DNA of 64,000 bases from assembly GCA_016795425.1 (NCBI GenBank), contig JAEUHG010000120.1, forward strand, positions 19,898 to 83,897, in the 5' to 3' direction. A program made the translations under genes and the position numbers. Shown one piece after another: positions 15,001-19,431 of this stretch. How positions within the stretch are numbered: the first letter of the stretch is position 1; every line of letters starts with the position of its first letter. This stretch comes from Verrucomicrobiales bacterium (lineage in GTDB: Bacteria > Verrucomicrobiota > Verrucomicrobiia > Limisphaerales > CAIMTB01). The notes beneath the pieces were generated by a model. That model was not told the DNA's origin, did no database searches, and saw nothing but the letters and a program-made list of their open reading frames with translations.

Positions 15001-15603
15001 GGTCGCCATGAGGCCCACCGAACGAGTCGTAACCAATGATTTCTCAGTGACTTCGGCGCGATTCGTGATCCCTGAGAGCGCCTCTATGGATTCGGCAGGA
15101 GGAGCATTGCCGATCCGCAAGGTGGTAACCAACTCGGACAAAAGGGGTGAACTCTCTTCGCTGGCACCGGTCGCGGTGACCGCCGGTTCGGCAATGATGG
15201 GTGGCGTCGGGAGATCGGCGGCGGACTCCACCGGCACCGGCTCGGCCATCTCGTCGCGTGAGGCCTCAGTCGCCCCGGTAGCCTCGGTAGCGGCGGCGGA
15301 AGTCGGATCGGTAGCCGAGGGATCCGCAGTCAATTCAGCGGACTCCGCCGGACTCCACACCTCTCCCACGTCGCCGAAAATCTCCGCGTCGACGGGAGAT
15401 GATTCCTCCCGGCCAGCGATCGCGGCGTCAATGGCGGCCTCGGTGGCAGACGGCCTGGGTTCCAACCAGGCCTGTTCGACCACCCCACCCCCTTGGCTGT
15501 CTGGAGGCACGATGAGCGCGGATCCCGGGTCCCCGGATAGCAGCACTCGTCCCTCAAGGGCTTCGAGGGTGAAGAGATCCGAGCGTGGATCACGACGCGT
15601 CAT
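1..15603 (-). CDS. Giant LEPR-XLL / beta-helix / PA14 / CARDB repeat exoprotein (partial, C-terminus beyond the window)
   Basis: The minus-strand frame using triplets 3k+1..3k+3 appears open from the ATG at 15603 to base 1, at least 5,201 codons with no stop noticed. The N-terminus carries LEALEGRVLLSGD (residues 14-26), a LEPR-XLL-type motif known from giant surface proteins of Planctomycetes and Verrucomicrobia. Then come a low-complexity acidic/Ala-Thr linker (to about residue 220), seven right-handed beta-helix repeats (about 220-1620), Ig-like Big_5 domains with DQDxDG loops, two PA14-like domains (about 1870-2200), more Ig-like domains (to about 2610), 14 CARDB units (about 2620-4515), a PPC-like and a TIG-like domain, and a terminal domain with the pattern LPYSIRFE. 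The start overlaps the stop of the upstream PEP-CTERM gene (ATGA) and has an AAGGAGG ribosome site 9 nt upstream. It is probably an exported adhesin or matrix protein. Role and substrate are inferred, but the reading frame is solid. Confidence 0.93.
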   Translation of the reverse strand, partial: MTRRDPRSDLFTLEALEGRVLLSGDPGSALIVPPDSQGGGVVEQAWLEPRPSATEAAIDAAIAGREESSPVDAEIFGDVGEVWSPAESAELTADPSATDPTSAAATEATGATEASRDEMAEPVPVESAADLPTPPIIAEPAVTATGASEESSPLLSELVTTLRIGNAPPAESIEALSGITNRAEVTEKSLVTTRSVGLMATTIGGLIESNTTWSGTISITGDINIQSGAVLTIEPGTVVKVARGAILNVIGGTLLARGTAAAPIIFTAARDDSVGEDISGEGTSVAAAGDWESLIFHAGSSGSVLENVEIRYAGMTAPGNNDLRDAVLIQQGASPTLQDVRIRDVAGNTVRVTSGSPVLRRVDVQRAGGVPFYFTLDADPVLEGLTASSNGSEGIWLDGGVLSSARSWTFAGLPYLFTNNSNLNVQAPLTIGPGVVVKLAPGANFSVQSKLTVLGTANAPVILTSRFDDTVGGDSLHDGNEGPAAPTRGDWETLGFFAGSGESVVQNLEVRFAGMTARGNRDLRPAILIQQGVSPRFEGLKVRDVAQNAIRVESGSPLLQDANVQRAAGVPFYLTLSANPTLRNLSSSDNGNEGIWIDGGNLVEERSWTYVGIPYLLTTGTNLGIQAPLTLGPGVVVKLAPGAIVAVQSKLTVLGTAQAPVVLTSRQDDSVGGDTLHDGNVEGTAPKAGDWETLSFFTGSSDSVIQNLEVRFAGMTAPGNNDVRPAVWLQQGVTPKFDGLRVLDAASNAIRVDTGSPSLRNVDVQRAKGVPFYLGLSAIPVFENLSASNNEAEGIWIDGGTMLDARTWNDFGIPYVLNSNSNFVIDAPLTIGPGVVVKVNPGGYIWVRSTLSIQGTPEAPVVFTSWKDDTAGGDISHDGSEGAAEAKPGDWESLYIQDSGAGSVIQNFELRYAGMTAPGNNDVRPGIEIRAGANISLKNVRVRDTASNSIRIEDATPTLENIDVQRSGGVPIYMNLAANPVLNGITASNNKTEGLWIDGGTLSTSRNWAITSMPVVLTGNLRVAADITLRLGPGVVLKMDPGAWLAVNGKLLAEGTADAKVVITSRNDDSVGGDTFHNGSTETTGPGRGDWEALYFEAGSSDSVLRHTEVRYAGTTAPGNNDARNAIDIAAGLSPVLEDVRILRAFSHAIWVHGNSSPILRRVSGVDNLGFPLVLDLPASPVIEEFTGSENRNNAIYIGGGTLDADRTWNYGALPIWLGDNLRLAANARLTIAPGTSIKVADAAYIAINGNLQAAGTVDRPILFTSIRDDAVGGDTNANGQANVPDRGSWEGIYFENGSSASVLDHVEVRYLGMTAPGNNDGRNAIDIASGLNPTFRNLLITEAFSHGIYVHGDAKPVLDTVEVRQAGGFPLVLDLAADPVVRNYTAIGTGRAAIYVGGGTLGADRQWNYGSLPIWLGDNMRVGTGTTLTIAPGTVVKVADAAYIAASGVIQAVGTVAQPIVFTSLRDDVAGGDANVDGSLSIPLPGDWETLYFEGGSTNSVLEYVELRYGGETAPRNGDRRPLIDVTGADITIRNSRITQGAGIGIRVSNGQNLTMTGSLVSNLGDAALSVTSGSVNVTTSTFASAPTGVLVARAGSAVVTGSAFAAISGNAAQNQGTSFDNANFVGNWWGDAGGPNDASAVDGRQNNNPAGLAVSDWVDYTGALAARPVLPGSGPSIRSSVPLLSGSGLSSIDVVFSEAIDLATFGPDDIAVSGPQSVSSFTISLLSLSTYRISFATPLTRAGLYQIRVGPGIANPAGIRMDQDGDGRDGETGEDAYVALVTVDTTGPRIVAQTPSGSVDQALQSLILEFDEPIAVSSLSPADIRILLGQQDTSPFAGFNVTSYLSRLSLASLEAALQTLAGNWTQVASANTPNLDLWAGGNFGGSPGAFAIASNNVVSVFKGTVTIPTAGDWTFAISSDDGFRLRINGAQALFDGGRGASTTPDLLVVNFATAGTYELEVLHYNGGLPEALEVSAAPGAQTAFSSDFRVIGDVASGGLAVSSARAAASGIPIYSVVPLNPQATVIYPPRVENFDGAGFAVRAVFANRGVSDVNIAQEVLDTPSQQSRLVWANTSVINFGYDGSFSTLNLLTPGLDDGPSPDGMVVEATARVTIPAAGDWTFGVSSDDGFRLTVGSNTTEFASPRALGSTLATWTFPAAGEYDLRLLYYNTSGPYGVEMYAAQGKQEAFNSNFRLVGDASNGGLAVRSDAVAPASRPAGSVGLVATRFLVHFQPISDNGTYLVQVAASPSDAAGNRLDQDGDGINGELVQDVYRGQFVMDRKPFRILSISPSPVVNGALTQLDVTFSGAVRPGSFDTGDVRIFGPLVTARILSVETQSPNIYRINVEPVTAEADYQVWIGPGIEDVAGNALNQDGDVNSGEPEDRFEAVIRVENVSPRVREHTPRETVAGGVSSLDLVFSEPLALTSFTDADVQLTGPAGAIAVTGIQLVGGTTATYRLSFASQNLSGTYNFVVGPNITDAGGKLMDQDADGVAGEATEDGYRGSFVIDATGPRVVTLTPSGEVNAAVRQVDIVFSEAILPNSFSAADLTVSGPGGNVAGLAVARIDATTYRVTFPSQSAHGDYAIEVGPAITDVLGNAMDQDADGINGESSDGYRGTWRVVLPDLVPTNLTVPATAQPGQVIRLTWRTSNVGNVRVEAPWTETVILSVTGNPTGPSNSVVIVGTVNATDGLAPGAFVDRTLDVTVPIQFEGQVTAFVWVDFNPERIVESSETNTVSAPFNVVIGPPPVDLVVENATSPASGRTGLDIAVSWTIQNRGGIATVQSAWLDRVYLSRDESFGADDILLASVSRTEALAAGGRYSVTQNITLPQSLEAGTYSVLVVTDALAQVVEPGGETNNVLRSATPLVVALEPTPDLAVISVAGPATVVLGESMDISWTVRNLGTVAAAAPWVDRVYYSTSPDAPVGALKLLGSFVRRDNFDAERDYTRIETVPVPAEADGQFYLVVITDAENVLFERGGEGNNRLAGNVVVSLVHPDLVVDSVTAPGVSQSDTEIDLAWVGRNAGTGPIQRTAPDRLYLSKDETLSADDLLLGEWTRTVSLNPSQTYQGSLRVRLPKGLEGNYRVLVSADATNQVQEGVGEANNLGVSAPIAVALQPYADLEVTSVTSQALLVGDPVDLTVSWVVTNRGTGTGAVDSWTDRVVLSTDAILGNRDDLVLGTFLHTGLVPVGESYTETRILQLPAALQGRFTLFVETDTTDGVFEHTNAHSNVGSKSPVDVVRTPYADLVVDTVGLQSLDASLGYQNGTPVRVNWIVSNISPNGIGPTDDSSWSDRVFLSSTPDGRDLREIGSLTHFGALALGGSYTASMEINLPLDTRAGTYYVFVRTGGPFEFIYTDNNSRRSEPITVTYVAPPTGDLTVESVLGPATITDGEQIDVTWTVRNVDASGDAVSGSWVDAIYLAPNGNFSQAIQLGTFRQAQILDAGRSYTRTERLTVPIHIQGVYRVFVRTDDVSASNGGEVAEDNESNNLAFAEVATVVGLRARPNLQVSQVVAPVQVTSGGVIDVEFTVNNNGSAATPTGGSRWVDYVYLSNNNQPGGILLGALPNGSALEPGAAYTTRATFTIKREAAGEYFIVVVADGGRQVDEFQGRNAQAQVLGEIDNSNSAPLFVNVTPVPPPDLVVQSVAGPLDTFDGSTISVRYRVANLGAGVTRPAGWSDSIWLVTEPNRRPGKMGDVLLGSVGHNGALEIGEFYEVTTNVNVPLLAQGGLYYLVVWADSGNSVFELAFDANLNPAIPNDLESSNLRATPITIVPTPPADLEVTNVVAPPTARGGDEVTISYTVANKGAARTDVDRWAELIYLSDDGTLKNATLVFGVPHFGVLEIGQSYTETVTFTLPPSAKGKYFVVETNAEPNKVATADDSLLAQIADIIARAEARLGKPLAEVRGADLDNLSRNDILRILTGDGQSGPKLVFERGLTSNNTRATTSTVTDIPADLVVTSIVVPTSSFSGELIDVTWTVRNQGAHAVWKGTERWTDYVFVSPDPTFIVDRAALVGSVVHVQTSPLAPGATYTASTKVAVPAGVDGKWYIHVFTSTTIGRFGPSFAAPGEGAFPDWPEQFRDAVWEQPDRRNNVSSSSPIDVIYREADLRVTSFSIVPTTSSSGGFVDVTFTVRNAGTRATRSDIWVDRVYISIDQSLDLYDALLGSFTHRGALAPGESYTVTGEVQLPDNFSGNFHLVAFADAPFGPPSFGGVPLPYPEAKGPPRLGGGGNGTVLEYRDETNNSATTPLVVTPVNPPDLQVVQVLGPDRVFAGREFQVTYTIKNAGTGAVPDRQSEWRDSIYLSRDQYLDARGDHYVSLVKHVGVLAADGSYTVTATYNLPRGILGAYYIMVLTDVPDGLRPRGVVFEGAAEGNNSSATALPMLIDLPPPSDLQVETVNVPSQARPGEVVTFTWRVTNRGVEPASGRWADAAFLSRNAIWDLGDRLIINQDFAPRTLAPGESYTFSATVQMPVALPDNYRVIVRTDIFDDIYEGENNRNNTTASADTIAVTVPSLQLGVPFNDLLSDGEDLLFRVEVPAGETLRVVLDSQNDGLANELYVRYEGLPSSRDFDAAFPGALQGDQTALVGRTQGGVYYVRVRNFRDASLGADVPPRFVNVPIKLTASLVPFGISNVTPDTGGDGRYVTMTVTGAKFDPSATVKLIRPQFAEFAPVSYRVIDATTILATFDLRDAPRGLYDVQVTNPNGATAVVPYRFLIEGAKALDVTVGLGGPSEIPVSRTGTSPALYQVGLLSLTNVDTPYAHISFGVPNLPNQSLLAGQPIGGGELSKGIRLRFTTNLVGAPDLDNVPWAELDPVINKNGILIAEGFAFDLHNQGFAAVSFLAEVYPELNAILKENPRFFEEMAAFELEDLAFKFYIFATVTAMTPAEYVAYQTDKAASLRSAILADDTAPQSLRVAASDAASFTSLYLSALAATGQLRAEDLPPEVREAPQFTSLMAVFAAGLLGGDAGEPVVAAGNLQAWFALLRTWAGDQPGVLGSADIPDRAPFDLGTGTETRFEAFIIQVGVSDLVDSAGSESAGPAGSPLDDLFGLTGERSRLVRMIGPSGFGDSNLIPGSLGLPYSIRFEPSSSVTDAVNEIRILQQLDANLDARTFRLSDIQIGSLTLALPDRASFTGEFDFSDTLGYVVQVTAGVDVETGLATWLLRAIDPDTGLTLRGRNLQTGEPQGLLLPGTV
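2050..7740 (-). repeat. Fourteen tandem CARDB units of the giant protein
   Basis: Fourteen consecutive units of roughly 115-175 residues follow the CARDB (cell-adhesion-related bacterial) pattern. Each opens with PDLVV or ADLxV, has WTVRNxG about 25 residues later, then WxDRVYLS, GxSYT, a GxYYxVV-like strand and an ENN turn. Units begin near 7735, 7362, 6978, 6615, 6246, 5862, 5475, 5092, 4690, 4266, 3738, 3278, 2825 and 2435. Unit length grows toward the C-terminus, with extra inserts in units 10-12. The array probably forms a long stalk of Ig-like modules outside the cell. Confidence 0.88.
7760..10600 (-). other. Ig-like (Big_5) and PA14-like domain block of the giant protein
   Basis: Between the beta-helix array and the CARDB array, about five SbsA-type Ig-like domains can be read. 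Each has a VFSEAI/LVFSEPL-like strand and a DQDGDG or DQDADG loop near its end (around 10310, 8820, 8480, 8150 and 7800), which resembles a calcium-binding turn. Two PA14/GLEYA-like domains sit between them, near 9990-9640 and 9480-9000. Both contain AGDWTF followed by SSDDGFRL, the usual sugar-binding PA14 core. This suggests carbohydrate contact, by family analogy only. Confidence 0.7.
10740..14940 (-). repeat. Seven tandem ~600-bp repeats encoding beta-helix units
   Basis: Within the giant gene a unit of about 200 residues recurs seven times. The block encoding AGMTAPGNND, or a close variant, lies near 14638, 14038, 13436, 12837, 12237, 11637 and 11040, so the period is 597-602 bp. Each unit also has a DDSVGGD-like loop, GDWExL, an EGIWIDGG-like segment and a strand ending GPGVVVK. 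Alternating short strands and Asn/Asp/Gly turns fit a right-handed parallel beta-helix of the pectate-lyase/NosD type, but I see no catalytic signature. The first and last units are the most diverged. The function is probably structural or ligand binding. Confidence 0.88.
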
Positions 15604-16316
15604 GCCGCTCGTCCTCCTTCGGCCAGCACCGGCAACGCCGTCGCCCTTTCCTTTCCGACGGCCGCCCCTCTACGTCCCTTCCGAACCGCAAGAACGGCCG
15701 CTCCCAAACCGAGCAGGGAGATCAGCCGCGGCTCCGGTACAAAGTCCACCACTGCCGACCGGAAAATGAGGCTCGGATCCAGAACCCGGCCGTCGCCTGC
15801 GACATACAACGCTTCCTCAGGACCGGCGGTGTAGAACGGTTCCAGTGTCAGGAGCGAAGACTCGCCGGGTTCAACATTCTTCGGAGCCAAGACGATCGAG
15901 GCGATGAACGCGGCGTCATAGCGGACCACGGCTTGGCTCAGCAGATCCACCGTTCCCTTTACTGAGACGTAGCCAGGACCGGACTCCTGAAAGGTTCCGG
16001 GACCTTCGAACCCGTTGAAATTGAGTTCCGCGGGCACCTCGAAGGTGGGCGTCACCAGATCGAAGGCATTGAAATCGAATTTCAGCGTGACCCCGTAGCT
16101 GACGATGCCCCCGGCCGGAACAGGAGAAAGGACGACGCGGACCCGAAACGAGGAACCGAGCGGCTCGGACTGATACCGTTCCTGATCGAGAGCCACGAAG
16201 AGCGGACCATCAGAGGTAGGGGCAGCCGCCGCGGGCATTCCGGCCCGGGTGGGTTGGGTGGCAACAAGCAGAGCCAAGCTGGCGCCTACTGCCAGATGGT
16301 TCCAACGGCGATGCAC
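15600..16316 (-). CDS. PEP-CTERM surface protein, cohesin-like fold
   Basis: A 238-residue exported protein. Residues 1-25 form a signal peptide (MHRRWNHLAVGASLALLVAT, then TRAG). The middle (about 40-195) is a beta-rich domain reminiscent of cohesin-type domains; that is inference from strand pattern. Near the C-terminus VPEPRLISLLGLGAAVLAV followed by RKGRR is a PEP-CTERM sorting signal, which in other bacteria is cleaved by an exosortase in the inner membrane. Unusually, 17 more residues follow the basic cluster. The gene overlaps the giant exoprotein gene by four bases, so the two are very likely co-expressed and perhaps partners at the cell surface. No exosortase gene is in the window. 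Confidence 0.82.
   Translation of the reverse strand: MHRRWNHLAVGASLALLVATQPTRAGMPAAAAPTSDGPLFVALDQERYQSEPLGSSFRVRVVLSPVPAGGIVSYGVTLKFDFNAFDLVTPTFEVPAELNFNGFEGPGTFQESGPGYVSVKGTVDLLSQAVVRYDAAFIASIVLAPKNVEPGESSLLTLEPFYTAGPEEALYVAGDGRVLDPSLIFRSAVVDFVPEPRLISLLGLGAAVLAVRKGRRGAAVGKERATALPVLAEGGRAA
15613..15619 (-). promoter_or_regulatory. Strong ribosome binding site for the giant gene
   Basis: The minus strand reads AAGGAGG followed by a 9-nt spacer and the ATG at 15603. The site lies inside the last codons of the upstream PEP-CTERM gene, whose TGA overlaps the ATG (ATGA). This fixes the start of the giant gene and suggests translational coupling. Most other genes in the window have weak or no Shine-Dalgarno. 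Confidence 0.85.
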
Positions 16317-16534
16317 AGACGGTCGTGCCCAGTGCCGAACGCCTTCCGTGACAAACCGCCAAACGCCTTGCGGAAGTCCCGCAAGATCAAGCTGGAATCT
16401 CTGTCGGGTGGTGTCGCGAATTCAAAAGACATCGGCTTGGGCGGAGCGCAGCCTAAGTGTCATTTGGGACCGATGTCTACTGGATAATAGAATTTCTTAG
16501 TACTATCGGGTGACCACGACGTCCGGAAGGCAAT

Positions 16535-16568
16535 AAGGCCGCCGCGAAGATCTCCTCGCGGCGGCCTT
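16535..16568 (-). terminator. Hairpin terminator after ahcY
   Basis: A perfect 13-bp stem (AAGGCCGCCGCGA pairing with TCGCGGCGGCCTT) with an 8-nt loop lies 43 bp past the ahcY stop. On the minus strand it is followed by TTATTGCC, a poor T-tract. It probably ends the metK-ahcY transcript. The rest of the 294-base gap (16317-16610) holds the presumed promoter of the PEP-CTERM gene, but I could not pick convincing boxes. Confidence 0.7.
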
Positions 16569-16610
16569 GAATCGTGCCGAACCCTTGGTCGGGCGGTCGG
16601 CGAAGCCCGT

Positions 16611-18113
16611 TCAGTACCGGTAGTGTTCCGGTTTGTAGGGTCCATCGACCGGTACCCCGAGGTAATCGGCCTGCGCCTTGGTGAGCTTGGTCAGTTTGAC
16701 CCCGATCTTCTCCAAGTGGAGACGGGCGACTTCCTCATCCAGTTTCTTGGGAAGGCGATAGACCGTCTTCTCGTACTTGTCCCGGTTCTGCCACAGGTCG
16801 ATCTGAGCCAACGTCTGGTTGGTGAACGAGTTCGACATGACGAAGGACGGGTGTCCGGTGGCGCAGCCGAGATTCACCAGCCGACCTTCGGCCAGCAGGT
16901 AGATGCTGCGTCCGCCAGGCAAATAGTACCGGTCATACTGGGGTTTGATGGTCTCGATCCGCACCCCTTTGTGCTTCTTCAGGGCATCGACCTGAATCTC
17001 ATTATCGAAATGCCCGATGTTGCACACGATGGCCTGATCCTTCATCTGCAGGATGTGCTGAACCGTGATGATGTCCCGGTTGCCGGTGGTGGTGACGTAG
17101 ATGTCCCCAGTCCCAAGGGTCGACTCGATGGTATTGACCTCAAATCCTTCCATCGCCGCCTGCAAGGCATTGATCGGATCGATCTCGGTCACGATGACGC
17201 GCGCGCCATAGGCCCGCAGAGAATGGGCGCTCCCCTTCCCGACATCGCCGTAGCCACAGACCACGGCCACTTTGCCCGCGATCATGACGTCCGTCGCACG
17301 CTTCAAGCCGTCCGCCAACGATTCGCGGCAGCCATATAGGTTGTCGAATTTGGACTTGGTGACCGAATCGTTCACGTTAATAGCAGGGACCAGCAATTTG
17401 CCCTGCTCCGCCAATTGATAGAGTCGGTGGACGCCCGTGGTCGTTTCCTCCGAAACGCCGCGCCATTCCTTGACGATGCGGGTCCAGAGTCCGGGCTTCT
17501 CTTTCGCCACGCGGCGCAGCAACGATTTGACCACCGCCACTTCGTGGCTGTCGGCCGGCTCGTAAGCCCATCGACTTCCCTGCTCCAATTCGTAGCCCTT
17601 GTGGATCAGCAGGGTCACATCGCCACCGTCATCGACCACCAATTGCGGTCCTTGGTCGCCGGGGAACAGGATGGCCTTCAGGGTCAATTCCCAATACTCC
17701 TCGAGCGTTTCGCCTTTCCAGGCGAACACCGGTACTCCCGCGTCCGCGATGGCAGAAGCGGCGTGGTCCTGAGTTGAGAAGATGTTGCAGCTGGCCCAGC
17801 GCACCGTCGCGCCCAGTTCAGTGAGCGTCTGGATGAGCACGGCCGTCTGAATGGTCATGTGCAGCGATCCGGTGACCCGCACCCCTTTCAGAGGCTTTTG
17901 CTTGGCATACTTCCGACGAACGGCCATGAGGCCGGGCATCTCGTGTTCGGCAACGGCAATCTCCTTGTGCCCCCATTCGGCTAGGGCGATGTCCCGAACA
18001 ATAAAGTCCTTGCCGGCAGGGGTCTGCGCGGAAAAGGCCTGTAGATTCTTGGTTTGCGCAGCCGCTTCCGCGAGCACCGCCGCGGCGGCCGGCTTGAGTT
18101 TGGTCTTAGCCAT
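16611..18113 (-). CDS. ahcY: Adenosylhomocysteinase
   Basis: Splits S-adenosylhomocysteine into adenosine and homocysteine in the cytoplasm, removing the product inhibitor of methyltransferases. The 500-residue length fits the longer bacterial class with the extra insert. Visible signatures are the NAD-binding GYGDVGKG (around residue 285), VTTTGNRDII, CNIGHFDNEI and the conserved C-terminal tail ending YKPEHYRY, which reaches into the partner subunit's NAD site. It lies 36 bp behind metK on the same strand, forming a SAM-cycle operon, and is followed by a strong hairpin. The start MAKTKLKP has no clear Shine-Dalgarno. Confidence 0.97.
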   Translation of the reverse strand: MAKTKLKPAAAAVLAEAAAQTKNLQAFSAQTPAGKDFIVRDIALAEWGHKEIAVAEHEMPGLMAVRRKYAKQKPLKGVRVTGSLHMTIQTAVLIQTLTELGATVRWASCNIFSTQDHAASAIADAGVPVFAWKGETLEEYWELTLKAILFPGDQGPQLVVDDGGDVTLLIHKGYELEQGSRWAYEPADSHEVAVVKSLLRRVAKEKPGLWTRIVKEWRGVSEETTTGVHRLYQLAEQGKLLVPAINVNDSVTKSKFDNLYGCRESLADGLKRATDVMIAGKVAVVCGYGDVGKGSAHSLRAYGARVIVTEIDPINALQAAMEGFEVNTIESTLGTGDIYVTTTGNRDIITVQHILQMKDQAIVCNIGHFDNEIQVDALKKHKGVRIETIKPQYDRYYLPGGRSIYLLAEGRLVNLGCATGHPSFVMSNSFTNQTLAQIDLWQNRDKYEKTVYRLPKKLDEEVARLHLEKIGVKLTKLTKAQADYLGVPVDGPYKPEHYRY

Positions 18114-18149
18114 GGATGATAAGAAATCGGTGAGAGATCGTGGTCCCCG

Positions 18150-19322
18150 TCACTTGGCCGCGCGCTGCAGTTCGCGGACCTTGTCGGTGTGCTCCCAGGT
18201 CAGGTCGGAATCGTTCTTTCCGAAGTGCCCGTAGTTGGTGGTCTTGGCGTAGATCGGACGACGCAACTTGAGTTGGTCGATGATGTCCGCCGGTTGGAAG
18301 CTGAAAACCCGGTTGATGGCGCGAATGATCTTCTCCTCCGCCACCGCCGCCGTGCCGAAGGTATCGACATGAACGCTTACGGGGTCCGGATGGCCGATGG
18401 CGTACGCGAACTGAACTTCACATCGGGAGGCGAGTTTTGCCGCCACCACGTTCTTGGCCACCCAACGTCCCATGTAAGCCGCGCTACGATCGACCTTGGT
18501 CGGATCCTTGCCCGAGAACGCGCCACCGCCATGGCGGCCCCATCCGCCGTAGGTATCCACAATGATCTTGCGCCCCGTCAAACCGGTGTCGCCCTGCGGC
18601 CCGCCAACGACGAAGCGCCCAGTCGGGTTGATCAAGTACTCCGTGCGATCGTTCAGGAGCGACTTGGGCAGGACCTTGCGAATCACCTGCTCGATGCAGA
18701 ACTTCTCGATCTCAGCGTGCTCGACGTCGGCGGCATGCTGGGTGGAGATGACGACATTGGAGATCGCCACCGGCTTGTTGTCCTCATAAACGACTGAGAC
18801 CTGAGACTTCGCGTCGGGCCGCAGCCAGGGCGCCTTGCCGCTCTTGCGGATGCGGGTGAGCTCCCGGCCCAGACGGTGCGCGAACATGATGGGTGCAGGC
18901 ATCAACTCCGGCGTCTCGTCGCAGGCATAGCCGAACATGAGACCCTGATCGCCGGCGCCTTGCTTCGAGGTCTTCTTGCCGCGGGCACGCCGCGCGTCGA
19001 CCCCTTGCGCAATGTCCGGCGATTGCTGGGTCACGTAAACGTTGACGAAGACACGATCGGCGTGGAACACGTCGTCGTCGTTCACGTAGCCGATCTCGCG
19101 AATGGCTCGGCGAGCGATCTGAACAAAATCCAGTTTGGCTTTGGTGGTGATTTCGCCGCCGACAACCACCACGTTGCTTTTGGCGTAGGTCTCGCAGGCG
19201 ACCCGGCTGTACTTGTCCTGAGCCAGGCAGGCATCGAGGACGTAATCAGAAATCGTGTCGCAGACTTTGTCCGGATGCCCCTCACCGACGGACTCGGAAG
19301 AAAAAATGAAGCGCTTACTCAT
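18150..19322 (-). CDS. metK: S-adenosylmethionine synthetase
   Basis: Makes S-adenosylmethionine from methionine and ATP. The 390-residue protein shows GEGHPDKVCD near the N-terminus (His16, Asp18), GAGDQGLMFGYA, and the GGPQGDTGLTGRKIIVDTYG and GGGAFSGKDPTKVDRS blocks that form the active site. I chose the ATG at 19322 because the family begins only a few residues before FSSESVGEGHP. A GTG at 19349 would add nine residues and sits just behind AAAGGA, so that start is possible. The gene leads ahcY in an operon and faces away from a SahR-type regulator, with 109 bp between the two starts. Confidence 0.97.
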   Translation of the reverse strand: MSKRFIFSSESVGEGHPDKVCDTISDYVLDACLAQDKYSRVACETYAKSNVVVVGGEITTKAKLDFVQIARRAIREIGYVNDDDVFHADRVFVNVYVTQQSPDIAQGVDARRARGKKTSKQGAGDQGLMFGYACDETPELMPAPIMFAHRLGRELTRIRKSGKAPWLRPDAKSQVSVVYEDNKPVAISNVVISTQHAADVEHAEIEKFCIEQVIRKVLPKSLLNDRTEYLINPTGRFVVGGPQGDTGLTGRKIIVDTYGGWGRHGGGAFSGKDPTKVDRSAAYMGRWVAKNVVAAKLASRCEVQFAYAIGHPDPVSVHVDTFGTAAVAEEKIIRAINRVFSFQPADIIDQLKLRRPIYAKTTNYGHFGKNDSDLTWEHTDKVRELQRAAK

Positions 19323-19368
19323 GCAATTGATGGTTGTCGTTGACCGCACGGATCCTTTGTCATATTGA

Positions 19369-19390
19369 CGTATCCGGATGCGACGATACG
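19369..19390. promoter_or_regulatory. Candidate operator of the SahR-like regulator
   Basis: The short divergent region between metK and the regulator holds an inverted repeat CGTATC-N10-GATACG (arms 19369-19374 and 19385-19390). An 8-bp palindrome ATCCGGAT overlaps its left half. A site here could control both directions. ArsR-family proteins bind dyad sites of about this size. Evidence is only the symmetry and location. Confidence 0.35.
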
Positions 19391-19431
19391 GAATACCGGT
19401 GGGCCGTCAAACGAGTTTTTAGGAGCATTGG

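Noticed and set aside
16317..16440. Sigma-54 promoter for the PEP-CTERM gene
   Set aside because: A TGGGCACG-like block is present but no TTGC lies at the required spacing.
19323..19431. SAM or SAH riboswitch upstream of metK
   Set aside because: The leader is short and I cannot fold it into any known SAM or SAH riboswitch class; control by the ArsR-type protein is simpler.
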